From: Ornithinibacillus halotolerans
GTDB taxonomy: Bacteria; Bacillota; Bacilli; Bacillales; Amphibacillaceae
Length of the DNA: 64,000 nucleotides
Assembly (NCBI RefSeq): GCF_014637405.1
Contig: NZ_BMEY01000003.1
Location: 58,240 to 122,239 of the forward strand
Reading direction: 5' to 3'
Shown here one piece after another: positions 28,464-37,526 of the stretch (position 1 is the first letter of the stretch; every line of letters begins with the position of its first letter). The notes under the pieces were generated by a model. It ran no database searches. It was given only the letters and a program-made list of their open reading frames with translations, and was not told the origin of the DNA. A program made the position numbers and the translations under genes.

Positions 28464-30221
28464 ATGCTTCATACGATTATTAAGAAAAACTCGTATCAAG
28501 ATTCCGTTAACTTAATGTTATTAACAAACGCGGTATCTGTGATCGAAGGTGTAGAAAAAATTCAAGTAATGATGGGTACACCAGCTAACAAAGATATCTT
28601 TAAAGCGGCTGGATTATATACAGATGAACTTGCTGATGCAGGTGCTAACGATATGTGTATCGTTTTAGATACAGAAGATGAATCAAAACTTGATGAAGTA
28701 CTAGCTGCTGTTGATGAGTACTTAAGCAACCAAGCAATCTCTAAGAGTGATAGTGACTTTGAAACAGTTCGTACATTTGATAAAGCTATGAAAGCTATGC
28801 CAGATGCGAACTTAGCAGTTATCTCTGTTGCAGGACAATATGCTGCTGATGAAGCAGACAAAGCACTTGATAACGGACTAAACGTATTCATGTTCTCTGA
28901 TAACGTATCTTTTGAAGATGAGCGTCGCCTAAAAGAAAAAGCACATGATAAAGGTCTTCTAGTAATGGGTCCTGACTGTGGTACTGGAATTGTCTCTAGT
29001 ATTCCAATCGCATTTACAAACGTTGTAAAAGAAGGAAACATCGGTATTGTAGGTGCTTCTGGTACAGGTATCCAAGAAGTTACAACAATCATTGACCGTC
29101 TTGGTGGAGGAGTTGTTCACGCACTAGGAACTGGTGGACGTGACCTTTCTGACAAAATCGGTGCTATCACGATGATGGATGCAATTAAAGCTCTAGAAAA
29201 CCATAAACAAACAGAAGTAATCGGAATTATTTCTAAACCACCTGCAAAAGAAGTACGTGACCGTGTTGTTCAATTACTACGCAGCCTATCTAAACCAGTA
29301 GTAACTATTTTCTTAGGTGAAAAACCTGAAAAACACGAAGGTAATGTATATCAAGCTTATACATTAGAAGAAACTGCAAGAATCGCAGTTGACTTAGCAA
29401 AAGGTAATGAAATTAAAGAAGACTACAATGCATTTGAACTTGCAGTAGACAATGTTCAATTAACTCCAGAACAAAAATCTATTAAAGGATTCTACTCTGG
29501 TGGTACTTTAGGATATGAAGCAGCTACATTATTATCTGATGCACTTAACTTAGAAAAAGGTCAAGCTGCAGAAGGATTCCTACTACAAGCAAATGGTCAT
29601 GAAATTGCTGACTTAGGGGATGACATGTACACACAAGGTAAGCCACACCCTATGATTGACCCTGATACACGTGTAAGCTTCATGGAAAAAGCTGCGGATG
29701 ATGAATCAACTGCTGTCGTTCTATTTGACGTAGTACTAGGATACGGTTCTCATAGTGATATGGCTGGAGCATTACTACCTTCTATTCAACGTATTAGAAG
29801 CAATGTGGAAGCTAAAGGACGTAACGTATACTTCGTAGCAACAGTATGTGGAACAGAACAAGATCCACAAAACTACCAAGAGCAACGTCAAAAATTAGTA
29901 GAAGCAGGCGTTATTGTACGTGACAGTAACAACCAAGCAGTACGTACAGCACTATCTATTATTGGTCTGAACGTAAATGATGTGAAAAAACAACATGTAG
30001 ACTATACTGGTACAGTTGCAGAAGAAGATCTAAGCATCTCACCTGAATTAGATAAACTAATTAACTCAAAACCAGTTGTAGTTAACATCGGACTTAAGAG
30101 CTTCACAGAGCCTGTTGTTAAATACGGCGGAAGAGTAGTTCACTACGACTGGAGACCAGTTGCAGGTGGAAACGCAAGAATGGCTAAAATCCTTAACCTA
30201 CTAAATAGTTATTCTAAGTAA
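28464..30221 (+). CDS. allF: oxamate carbamoyltransferase subunit AllF (formerly FdrA)
   Basis: A 585-residue protein homologous to E. coli FdrA, recently shown with YlbE and YlbF to form oxamate (oxamic) transcarbamylase, which phosphorolyses oxalurate to oxamate and carbamoyl phosphate. The fold resembles the succinyl-CoA synthetase alpha chain: a Rossmann-type segment GIVGASGTGIQEVTTIIDRLGGG around residue 195, followed by GTGGRDLSDKIG, and a ligase-like C-terminal half with GFYSGGTLGYEA. The start is ATG 28464 with AGGAGG 8 bases upstream. It ends the first block of the operon; a structured repeat separates it from allG. Confidence 0.9.
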   Translation: MLHTIIKKNSYQDSVNLMLLTNAVSVIEGVEKIQVMMGTPANKDIFKAAGLYTDELADAGANDMCIVLDTEDESKLDEVLAAVDEYLSNQAISKSDSDFETVRTFDKAMKAMPDANLAVISVAGQYAADEADKALDNGLNVFMFSDNVSFEDERRLKEKAHDKGLLVMGPDCGTGIVSSIPIAFTNVVKEGNIGIVGASGTGIQEVTTIIDRLGGGVVHALGTGGRDLSDKIGAITMMDAIKALENHKQTEVIGIISKPPAKEVRDRVVQLLRSLSKPVVTIFLGEKPEKHEGNVYQAYTLEETARIAVDLAKGNEIKEDYNAFELAVDNVQLTPEQKSIKGFYSGGTLGYEAATLLSDALNLEKGQAAEGFLLQANGHEIADLGDDMYTQGKPHPMIDPDTRVSFMEKAADDESTAVVLFDVVLGYGSHSDMAGALLPSIQRIRSNVEAKGRNVYFVATVCGTEQDPQNYQEQRQKLVEAGVIVRDSNNQAVRTALSIIGLNVNDVKKQHVDYTGTVAEEDLSISPELDKLINSKPVVVNIGLKSFTEPVVKYGGRVVHYDWRPVAGGNARMAKILNLLNSYSK

Positions 30222-30286
30222 TATTACGTGAAATATTGATGAGAGTTGAATAATTTAAAGATATGGACAAATAGTGCGCAATACTA

Positions 30287-30469
30287 GCTCCGGAAATATA
30301 CGGAGACTCCTGTGGGAGGACAGGCTTCGGTGAGACCCCGAGAATGCACCTGCGTCTGACAGTAATGCTACGCAGCAGGCTTCCTCGGTGCAAGGCAGCA
30401 ATGAAGCATATTCATTGTAGTGGCCTGGCTCACCAGCCGCCCACGGAAAGCGAAGTATATTTCCGGAGC
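30287..30469. repeat. structured intergenic repeat, copy A (183 bp)
   Basis: GC-richer than its surroundings, bounded by a perfect 15-bp terminal inverted repeat, GCTCCGGAAATATAC at the left and its complement at 30455-30469. The interior shares long blocks with the copy at 37224-37464 (GAGAATGCACCTGCGTCTG, GGTGCAAGGCAGCAATGAAG, CATATTCATTGTAG). It sits in the allF-allG gap. Similar elements with GGAAAT...TTTCC ends are scattered in Bacillaceae genomes (recollection). Short open frames inside it are not credible genes. Confidence 0.85.
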
Positions 30470-30579
30470 GGGTTAGGTGCACTCCACTCTATAATAATCC
30501 ATCTTTGTTAGGGAGTTTTATTTTTCTAGCTAGCTACTCATCACACATATTATCTTTAAAATCAAAGGAGAGAACATAA

Positions 30580-31842
30580 ATGAACTACAAGAATATTGAT
30601 GAAGCAAACCGCGCCGTTCTTGATAAAATTGTCGGCTCACAACCTTTCTTAGTAGATGTAGTACCTGCTAAATCGGTAATTAAAGAATTAAACGAAGGAA
30701 AAGTTATCCTACATGCTGGTCCTCCAATTCAATGGGACGATATGACAGGACCAATGCAAGGATCATGTGTTGGTGCAGCTTTATTCGAAGGCTGGGCTGA
30801 CAATGAAGACGATGCAAGAAACATGTTAGCAAATGGTGAAGTTGAATTTATCCCTTGTCACCATGTAAATGCGGTTGGACCAATGGGCGGTATTACTTCA
30901 GCTAACTTCCCTGTATTTGTAGTAGAAAACCGTTCAGAAGGTAACGAAGCATACTGTATCATGAACGAAGGTATTGGTGCTGTATTACGTTTCGGTGCAT
31001 TCAACGAAGAAGTTATCAATCGTCTAAACTGGATGAAAGATGTATTAGGACCTGCTTTATCTAAAGCACTTAAAATTAAAGGTGACGGTCTAAACCTAAA
31101 CGTTATGATTGCAAAAGCAATTACAATGGGTGATGAATTCCACCAACGTAATATTGCTGCATCATTAATCTTCCTAAAAGAAGTTGCTCCACTAATCGTA
31201 CAAAGCGATATGGACGAAAAAGATAAACAAGATGTTATTCAGTTCTTAGCTGATACAGACCAATTCTTCCTAAACGTCATGATGGCTGCAAGTAAAGCAG
31301 TTATGGATGGTGCTAGAAAAATTCAAGACGGTACTGTAGTTACTGCTATGTGTAGAAATGGTAAAGACTTTGGTATTCGTATTAGCGGAATGGGTGACCA
31401 ATGGTTCACTGCTCCAGTTAATACTCCACAAGGTTTATTCTTTACTGGATACTCTCAAGAAGATGCTAATACTGATATCGGTGATAGTGCAATCACAGAA
31501 ACAATCGGTGTAGGTGGCTTTGCGATGATCGCAGCTCCTGGTGTAACTCGTTTTGTTGGTGCTGGTGGATTTGACGATGCACTAAAAACAAGTAATGAAA
31601 TGTTAGAAATCTGTATCGACCAAAACCCTAACTGGGCAATTCCTACATGGGACTTCCAAGGTGCTTGTCTTGGAATTGACGCAAGAAAAGTAGTTGAAAC
31701 TGGTATTGAGCCTGTTATTAACACTGGTATTGCTCACAAACAACCTGGTGTAGGACAAATTGGTGCAGGTACTGTACGCGCTCCACTTGCTTGCTTCGAA
31801 AAAGCTATTGAAGCATATGCTGAAAAATTAGGACTTATCTAA
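30580..31842 (+). CDS. allG: oxamate carbamoyltransferase subunit AllG (YlbE, DUF1116)
   Basis: A 420-residue DUF1116 protein, same length class as E. coli YlbE. It is one of three subunits needed to convert oxalurate plus phosphate to oxamate and carbamoyl phosphate. Characteristic stretches are HAGPPIQWDDMTGPMQGSCVG, ISGMGDQWFTAPV, and GACLGIDARKVVETGIEPVINTGIAHK near the C-terminus. The start is ATG 30580 after AAAGGAGAG. It is followed 7 bases later by allH, so the two are translated from one message. Its promoter or read-through from allF must cross the repeat element. Confidence 0.92.
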   Translation: MNYKNIDEANRAVLDKIVGSQPFLVDVVPAKSVIKELNEGKVILHAGPPIQWDDMTGPMQGSCVGAALFEGWADNEDDARNMLANGEVEFIPCHHVNAVGPMGGITSANFPVFVVENRSEGNEAYCIMNEGIGAVLRFGAFNEEVINRLNWMKDVLGPALSKALKIKGDGLNLNVMIAKAITMGDEFHQRNIAASLIFLKEVAPLIVQSDMDEKDKQDVIQFLADTDQFFLNVMMAASKAVMDGARKIQDGTVVTAMCRNGKDFGIRISGMGDQWFTAPVNTPQGLFFTGYSQEDANTDIGDSAITETIGVGGFAMIAAPGVTRFVGAGGFDDALKTSNEMLEICIDQNPNWAIPTWDFQGACLGIDARKVVETGIEPVINTGIAHKQPGVGQIGAGTVRAPLACFEKAIEAYAEKLGLI

Positions 31843-31849
31843 ATAATAG

Positions 31850-32752
31850 ATGAAGGAATTTATCTTTTACGGAGAGGAACATCATTCTGATCTTCCTCTC
31901 CTTCTTTCTGAAAATAATGTTGGACGAGTGCACAGTATCTTTCAAAATGGTATAAATATAAAAATGGGCGATTCCCTCGTTTTTATAGGAAATACGAAAA
32001 ATGGTCGATTACCGTTCGGAATTCATTTGAAGGAAGAAGTACTTGATGAGTTTATTGCTTGTGTAGAGGATGACCTAGTTGTTTGTTGGAAAGGTTTTTC
32101 CTTGTATTTTGCTAATAAAGAAATATTAATGAAACTGGACTTGCAGCCTAGCACACCCTTTGTAAACTCTTTACCTATTTTCAGAAAGGAAAAAGTTATT
32201 TTCCCTTCTTTTGAAAAGTTTATTACTTTATTCATATCAAATGGTGAACCAATCGGTATCGAAGATTTATTTGTTAATCAATTATTGCTTTACTACATTG
32301 ATGATCAACAGATTGAACAGTCGAAACTTGCAAATTCAATATCTAATTTAATGGATGCCTTGTTGTCTGACGACAAAGTGTTTATTAATGATTCGTTACG
32401 ATACTTTTTAGGACGTGGTAATGGATTAACGCCATCAGGTGATGACATTTTAGTAGGAATTCTTGCTGTTCATGCAGTTACAGAAATGTTTAGTCAAGCA
32501 TTTATTGACGAGTTAAAGGAAATAATACAATCAGAGCCAATTACAACAGATGTTAGTAAAGAATATCTGAAATATGCTTTAAATCGTAAATTTAGCTCTG
32601 TAGTTGTGAACATAATGACGGATTTACAGGAAGAAAATAGTTCGAAACTTGAACAGCATTTCAATGATCTAGTACAAGTGGGACATAGCTCTGGAGTAGA
32701 TTCGGCATTTGGATTATTAATTGGAATATTAACACTTAGGAGGAAAAAATAA
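31850..32752 (+). CDS. allH: oxamate carbamoyltransferase subunit AllH (YlbF, DUF2877)
   Basis: A 300-residue DUF2877 protein. The family hallmark GRGNGLTPSGDDILVGIL lies near residues 186-203. It starts 7 bases after allG without a strong ribosome binding site, which suggests translational coupling, and its stop codon overlaps the start of the carbamate kinase gene by one base. With AllF and AllG it should form oxamate carbamoyltransferase. Confidence 0.9.
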   Translation: MKEFIFYGEEHHSDLPLLLSENNVGRVHSIFQNGINIKMGDSLVFIGNTKNGRLPFGIHLKEEVLDEFIACVEDDLVVCWKGFSLYFANKEILMKLDLQPSTPFVNSLPIFRKEKVIFPSFEKFITLFISNGEPIGIEDLFVNQLLLYYIDDQQIEQSKLANSISNLMDALLSDDKVFINDSLRYFLGRGNGLTPSGDDILVGILAVHAVTEMFSQAFIDELKEIIQSEPITTDVSKEYLKYALNRKFSSVVVNIMTDLQEENSSKLEQHFNDLVQVGHSSGVDSAFGLLIGILTLRRKK

Positions 32753-33690
32753 TGGCAGAAAAAGTAGTTATTGCTTTAGGTGGTAATGCAATTTTACAAC
32801 CAGGACAAGAAGCAACTTATGAAATTCAATTAGAAAACGTTCGTAAATGTACGAGTATTATTGCGCAAATCGTAAAAGAAGGATATGAAGTAGTTGTTAC
32901 TCATGGTAACGGCCCACAAGTTGGAAACATTCTTCGCCAAAATGAAGAAGCAAAAGATGTTGTGCCTCCGTTTCCATTAGATGTTTGTAGTGCAGAATCT
33001 CAAGGTTTCATCGGTTATATGATGGAACAAACTCTACGCAATGAGCTACGTGAACTAGGTTTAAATAACACGGTTGTTAGTCTATTAACTGAAACAGTTG
33101 TAGATGCAAACGATCCAGCTTTCCAAAATCCAGAAAAACCAATTGGTGTATTCTACACAGAAGAAGAAGCAAAACAACTTGCTGATGAAAAAGGATGGGT
33201 TGTTGGTGAAGACGCTGGCCGTGGATACCGTCGTTTAGTACCATCTCCACAACCACAGTCTATTCTAGGCTCTGATGTTATTAAATCACTTACTGATGCA
33301 GGTACAATTACAATTGCTGCTGGTGGTGGCGGAATTCCTGTTGTTCAAAAAGAAGACGGGAAATATGAAGGTGTAGAAGCTGTAATCGATAAAGACCGTA
33401 GTGGTTTACGTCTTGCTAAAGAAGTAAATGCTGATGTTTTCATGATTCTTACGGATGTTGAAAATGTATATGTAAACTATGGTAAACCAAATCAGAAAGC
33501 TCTAGAACAAATTACTGTTGAAGAAGCAAAAGGTTATATGAATGAAGGACAATTTGCTGCAGGAAGCATGGGTCCTAAAATGGAAGGTGCACTTTCCTTT
33601 GCAGAACATGGTGGAAGAGCTATTATTTGTTCTTTAGATAAAGCTGCTGAAGCATTAGCAGGTAAATCAGGTACAACAATCTCTAAGTAA
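32752..33690 (+). CDS. allK: carbamate kinase, catabolic
   Basis: A 312-residue amino acid kinase family protein that transfers phosphate from carbamoyl phosphate to ADP, giving ATP, CO2 and NH3. Signatures are IALGGNAILQPGQ, THGNGPQVGNILRQ, TIAAGGGGIPV, KDRSGLRLA, FMILTDVENVYVNYG and FAAGSMGPKMEGAL. It overlaps allH by one base after AGGAGG, matching the E. coli allK (ybcF) arrangement. It is the energy-yielding last step of the oxalurate branch. An ArcC role in arginine degradation is unlikely because no arcA or arcB is near. Confidence 0.93.
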   Translation: MAEKVVIALGGNAILQPGQEATYEIQLENVRKCTSIIAQIVKEGYEVVVTHGNGPQVGNILRQNEEAKDVVPPFPLDVCSAESQGFIGYMMEQTLRNELRELGLNNTVVSLLTETVVDANDPAFQNPEKPIGVFYTEEEAKQLADEKGWVVGEDAGRGYRRLVPSPQPQSILGSDVIKSLTDAGTITIAAGGGGIPVVQKEDGKYEGVEAVIDKDRSGLRLAKEVNADVFMILTDVENVYVNYGKPNQKALEQITVEEAKGYMNEGQFAAGSMGPKMEGALSFAEHGGRAIICSLDKAAEALAGKSGTTISK

Positions 33691-33704
33691 GTAAACAAAA
33701 AAAG

Positions 33705-33737
33705 AAAGGAACCGCAGATATTCTCTGTGGTTCCTTT
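33705..33737. terminator. bidirectional intrinsic terminator
   Basis: AAAGGAACCGCAGA pairs with TCTGTGGTTCCTTT (14 positions, one wobble) with T-runs on both sides. Its end touches the stop of the convergent second PucR gene. Confidence 0.9.
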
Positions 33738-35389
33738 TATTCGGTGAAGAAACTTTTAACTAATAATGCAGTTCGAAGTCGTAAGGAATTGTCAGGATCT
33801 TCTATATTGTATTGTAAGATCTTTTTACATTTACTTATTCGATACTTAACTGTATTTCGGTGGATAAATAATATTTTCGATGTCTCTGTTATTTCACAAT
33901 TGTGATCTAAATAGACACTTAACGTATTAATTAAATCTTTTTCTTCAGATGTTTTCGGATATGCCAAAGAGCGAAGGGTTTCCTTATAAAAATCTTCAAG
34001 ACTTTCACTAGGTATCATTCTCATTAATTCCTTTAACTCTTTAGTCCGATAAAACTTAATAATTTGCTTTTGATTTAATGCAGTTCCAGTGGCTACGGCA
34101 TCGACTGCTTCTCTATATGCGATTGGTAATTCTAGCATGTCATTTATAAAGTTACTGATACCAAAAGAAATAGACGTTTTAAAATCTTTAAACATTCTCT
34201 TTTGGAATGACTTAATAATCGACACGATCGATTTTTTTAATGTTTCATTAAACTCTTTTGGAAATTGAAGAATGATGACAAAGTATTCATTCTTCATAAA
34301 AATAATATGTTCAATACCAAAGTTAGAAAATGTGTTAACAAATAAGTCGTAAATAAAATGGGTTAATTTATTAAACTTAACTTCTTTTTCAAAGATATTG
34401 GCATTTTTTTCTTCATCCAGTTTACAAACAAGACAAGCATATTTTTGGTTTCTTTTTAGTCCGTAGTTTTTCCCGCGGTGCATGACTTCTTCTTGTGTTT
34501 TTATATTTCCATCGACAAGAGAACTAAAAAAGTTATTTTTCACAACACGTTCGTTCTCTAATACGGCTTCATTTTTTACTAATATAGAAGAAATGACGTT
34601 AGAGGCTTGTTCGATTACGGTGTATGGAATAGTAACTTCTTGCTCATCATTTAAAACTGCTAACCAGTGTGGGTATGGATGGGTCGTTTGGACTGGATAG
34701 ATTGTAATAGGAATGATCTTATCGTCTACAGTAACTTTGAGGGTAGAGAACTTTTCTTCTAAAACTTGATAGTCTATCTCCTCTTGTAACGTAGTGGATA
34801 TTTGTAATTTTACTTCATCCATATGTTTGGAACGAAATTCTCTTGTTGTATGAATCGGATGGATAATTGGATTGTACAGAATAATGGGATAGGATGTTAA
34901 GAATCCAAGTTGGTCAACAAATGATTGTAAATTGGCTCCTTTTAACATCATATTAGTAAATTTCTTTTGAACTTTATAGGCGCTAAATAAATCATCCATT
35001 TTATTTTCCCAAAGATATTGCAGAAGATGATGTCCAATCTTGGTAAGGGTTAGATTATTAGGAACACTAATGATTGGGAAATTTAATTTATTTGCAAGTT
35101 CAATAACTTCTTCAGGTATTTCATCGATAAATCGATGTAATTTAATTCCAATACCTGCACAATTGGATTGATCTAATTCAATGATTAATTCATGTAATTT
35201 ACTCGGATCATCTTTATATGAATAACCAGTCGTTAGTAAAAAAGAATGACTAGTGACAAACTTAATCATATCTGGTGTATTTTCAAGTGTTTCAACCGAT
35301 TCAACTAACCGACTTAACCCATTTTCTCCGGCGATTACTTCGGCATCTTTCAATATCTCCCGAGATAATAATTCACTAAGTTTTTTCAT
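33737..35389 (-). CDS. second PucR-family transcriptional regulator
   Basis: A 550-residue regulator with the same architecture as the one at 21225: a PucR domain at about 1-120 (SELLSREILKDAEVIAG...), a middle GGDEF-like region, and a C-terminal HTH_30 (NCEITETSKILFIHRNTVKYRISKC). The start is ATG preceded by AGGAGG. It is divergent from the NCS2 permease gene across about 375 bases and convergent with allK. Two PucR paralogues bracketing the pathway genes suggest sensing of two different intermediates, or separate control of uptake and breakdown. Confidence 0.88.
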   Translation of the reverse strand: MKKLSELLSREILKDAEVIAGENGLSRLVESVETLENTPDMIKFVTSHSFLLTTGYSYKDDPSKLHELIIELDQSNCAGIGIKLHRFIDEIPEEVIELANKLNFPIISVPNNLTLTKIGHHLLQYLWENKMDDLFSAYKVQKKFTNMMLKGANLQSFVDQLGFLTSYPIILYNPIIHPIHTTREFRSKHMDEVKLQISTTLQEEIDYQVLEEKFSTLKVTVDDKIIPITIYPVQTTHPYPHWLAVLNDEQEVTIPYTVIEQASNVISSILVKNEAVLENERVVKNNFFSSLVDGNIKTQEEVMHRGKNYGLKRNQKYACLVCKLDEEKNANIFEKEVKFNKLTHFIYDLFVNTFSNFGIEHIIFMKNEYFVIILQFPKEFNETLKKSIVSIIKSFQKRMFKDFKTSISFGISNFINDMLELPIAYREAVDAVATGTALNQKQIIKFYRTKELKELMRMIPSESLEDFYKETLRSLAYPKTSEEKDLINTLSVYLDHNCEITETSKILFIHRNTVKYRISKCKKILQYNIEDPDNSLRLRTALLVKSFFTE

Positions 35390-35766
35390 GAGAAACCTCC
35401 TATCATGAGACGTTAATTATTTCTTGTTTTAATTATACACTGAAAGTTTGTGAAAAGGTGAATTTACTTTATAAAAAAATGAAAAAAATTAGCGATTATG
35501 AACAATTTTAGACAAAAACAACTGTTGAGATTGGTTGTTTTGTACAATGATTTTTTGGTGTCAATTCTTTAGAATAGAACAGTAGTTTACTAACAATATT
35601 TTAATTAATTTATTTTAGTTTTTATTTTCCTGATTGAATACAAATATTAGATGGACATATAACTATGGTATGCACATTTAAGAAATTCAATCCAATTAGC
35701 ATTACGGCAAGATATATACAAGCTAGCTATGTAATTCAAATTAGTAAGAAAGAAGAAGTGATAAAA
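35390..35766. promoter_or_regulatory. divergent control region, second pucR / NCS2 permease
   Basis: An AT-rich 377-base region. ACAAAAACAAC (35513-35523) and GTTGTTTTGT (35534-35543) form an imperfect inverted repeat. Its right arm lies in AGATTGGTTGT, whose TTGGTT core matches the B. subtilis PucR box. Exact promoters were not resolved. Confidence 0.35.
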
Positions 35767-37095
35767 ATGATGAATGAAATAAAAAAAGCAGATAACTGGC
35801 TCGGTGGCTTACAATGGTTAATGTTTATTTTTATTAACACTGTAGTTGTTCCAATCACAGTTGGAGCTGCTTATGACTTAAGTCAAGAACATATTGTTAG
35901 TATGATGCAATTTTCCTTTATTATTGGGGGGATTGGTTGTCTATTACAAGCAATTATTGGCCATAGAAGACCAATCATGGATGGTCCATCTGGTTTATGG
36001 TGGGGCGTTATTTTAGCACTTTCCTCTATGTCAGCTGCACAAGGTATTCCTTTAGCTGAGGTTGGTGGAAGTATCGCAGTTGGAGTAATTATTGCAGGAG
36101 TTTTAACTATTCTAATTGGTATTACAGGATTCGGTTACTACTTAGAGAAACTATTTAATCCTAGTGTAATGGGAACATTCATGTTGTTATTTGGTGTTTC
36201 ATTATGTATTAGTTTCTTTAAATATATGTTTATTTCCCCTACAGAAGGTACAATTGATATCGGTATGGGATTAATTTCTCTTTTCATAGCAATTTTAGTA
36301 ATTGTATTATCTGTAAAAGGTTCAAAGAAAATTGCTCAGTATTCCATGTTAATTGGTATTGTTGTAGGTTGGCCATTATTTGCAGTTATATTAGGTTCGG
36401 AGAGTCAACTTGGTGGAGGAGTTCCTTCTACTATTGAATTATTCTTATTCCCACTTGGTGAACCAGCATGGAATATTGGAATTATTATTACAGTAGTAGT
36501 TACAGGTATTCTAAACCTTTCTAAACAATATGGTTCCATTAAAGGTACAGATATAATGTATCCAGATCAACCTTCTACAAGTAAAGACTATCGTAATTCA
36601 TTTACAATTACAGGTGTTCAAAGTATACTTTCTGGTTTCTTAGGTCTTGTACCATATTCACCGTTCGTGTCATCTATTGGTTTTATTCAACAAACGAAAA
36701 TTTACGATAGAATGCCATTCCTATTTGCTTCAGTGATGTTCTTTATCATGGGTATTATCCCGCAAATCGGGTATTTCTTTACACTACTTCCATTAAGTAT
36801 CGGTAGTGCAGTACTATTCGTATCTTATGTAACATTATTTGGTTCTGGTCTTGAGTGGTATGAGAAAGTTACGTTCAATTCAACTAACGTATACCGTGCA
36901 GCCATTCCATTGTTTATCGGTTTAGTATTATTTGCAATCCCTGGTTCTGCATGGGCAACATTACCTGAATTTGCTCAACCATTATTATCTAGTGGTTTAT
37001 TAATGGGTACAATTATCGCAATCGTAGTGGAAAGTCTTACAGATTGGGATAAAGTAGGAATTGAGAAAGAAGTAACACAAGGGAAGAATGTGTAA
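35767..37095 (+). CDS. NCS2-family purine/uracil permease
   Basis: A 442-residue polytopic membrane protein of the xanthine/uracil permease family, closest in style to the YbbY-like branch found beside allantoin genes in E. coli. Typical features are the N-terminal LQWLMFIFINTVVVPITVG, the RRPIMDGPSGLWWG turn, and the central LVPYSPFVSSIGFIQQTKIYDRMPF stretch with the family's NQ/ST-G region replaced by a divergent sequence. ATG 35767 fits the family N-terminus; a longer frame from 35665 has a non-family leader. It probably imports a purine or related heterocycle that feeds this pathway. Confidence 0.85.
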   Translation: MMNEIKKADNWLGGLQWLMFIFINTVVVPITVGAAYDLSQEHIVSMMQFSFIIGGIGCLLQAIIGHRRPIMDGPSGLWWGVILALSSMSAAQGIPLAEVGGSIAVGVIIAGVLTILIGITGFGYYLEKLFNPSVMGTFMLLFGVSLCISFFKYMFISPTEGTIDIGMGLISLFIAILVIVLSVKGSKKIAQYSMLIGIVVGWPLFAVILGSESQLGGGVPSTIELFLFPLGEPAWNIGIIITVVVTGILNLSKQYGSIKGTDIMYPDQPSTSKDYRNSFTITGVQSILSGFLGLVPYSPFVSSIGFIQQTKIYDRMPFLFASVMFFIMGIIPQIGYFFTLLPLSIGSAVLFVSYVTLFGSGLEWYEKVTFNSTNVYRAAIPLFIGLVLFAIPGSAWATLPEFAQPLLSSGLLMGTIIAIVVESLTDWDKVGIEKEVTQGKNV

Positions 37096-37110
37096 TTAAT
37101 AAATATACAA

Positions 37111-37151
37111 AAAAACGCGACATTATTATGAAATGATAATGTCGCGTTTTT
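37111..37151 (+). terminator. intrinsic terminator of the NCS2 permease
   Basis: A perfect 16-position stem AAAAACGCGACATTAT / ATAATGTCGCGTTTTT with a 9-base loop and T-run. Confidence 0.92.
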
Positions 37152-37223
37152 TTATGTTGGTATAGAGTTATTTAAAAGAAGAAAGAGATAATTGGAGATA
37201 CAAATAGAATTTTTACTATACTA

Positions 37224-37464
37224 GCCCCGGAAATATACGGAGACGCCAGCAGGATGAAAGGCTTAGGTGAGACCCCCGAGAATGCACCTGCGTCTGCTAG
37301 TAACGCTACGAAGCATGCTTCCTCGGTGCAAGGCAGCAATGAAGCATATTCATTGTAGTAGCCTGGCTCAACAGCAGCTGCGGCGAGGTAGACACTGCGA
37401 CGGTCTTGATCTGAGCAGATGTCGCCCCGGTACTGGAAGTGAAAGCGTAGTATATTTTCGGGGC
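37224..37464. repeat. structured intergenic repeat, copy B (241 bp)
   Basis: The same element as at 30287-30469 but with about 60 extra bases near its right end. Terminal arms are GCCCCGGAAATATAC and GTATATTTTCGGGGC (14 of 15 pairs). Where copy A has GCTCC/GGAGC, copy B has GCCCC/GGGGC: both sides changed together so pairing is kept, which points to selection on secondary structure. It lies between the NCS2 permease terminator and the end of the protease gene. Confidence 0.85.
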
Positions 37465-37526
37465 GGGTTAGATGCACAAACTAAAAGCTTAGTTTAACCT
37501 TGAATAATAATATCTATCGTGCAAAA

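Noticed and set aside
30255-30482. Open reading frames inside the structured repeats (also at 37172-37497)
   Set aside because: They overlap palindromic repeats on both strands, have no ribosome binding sites and resemble no protein family.
32752-33690. Carbamate kinase as part of an arginine deiminase pathway
   Set aside because: No arcA or arcB is present, and it is coupled to allH by a one-base overlap.
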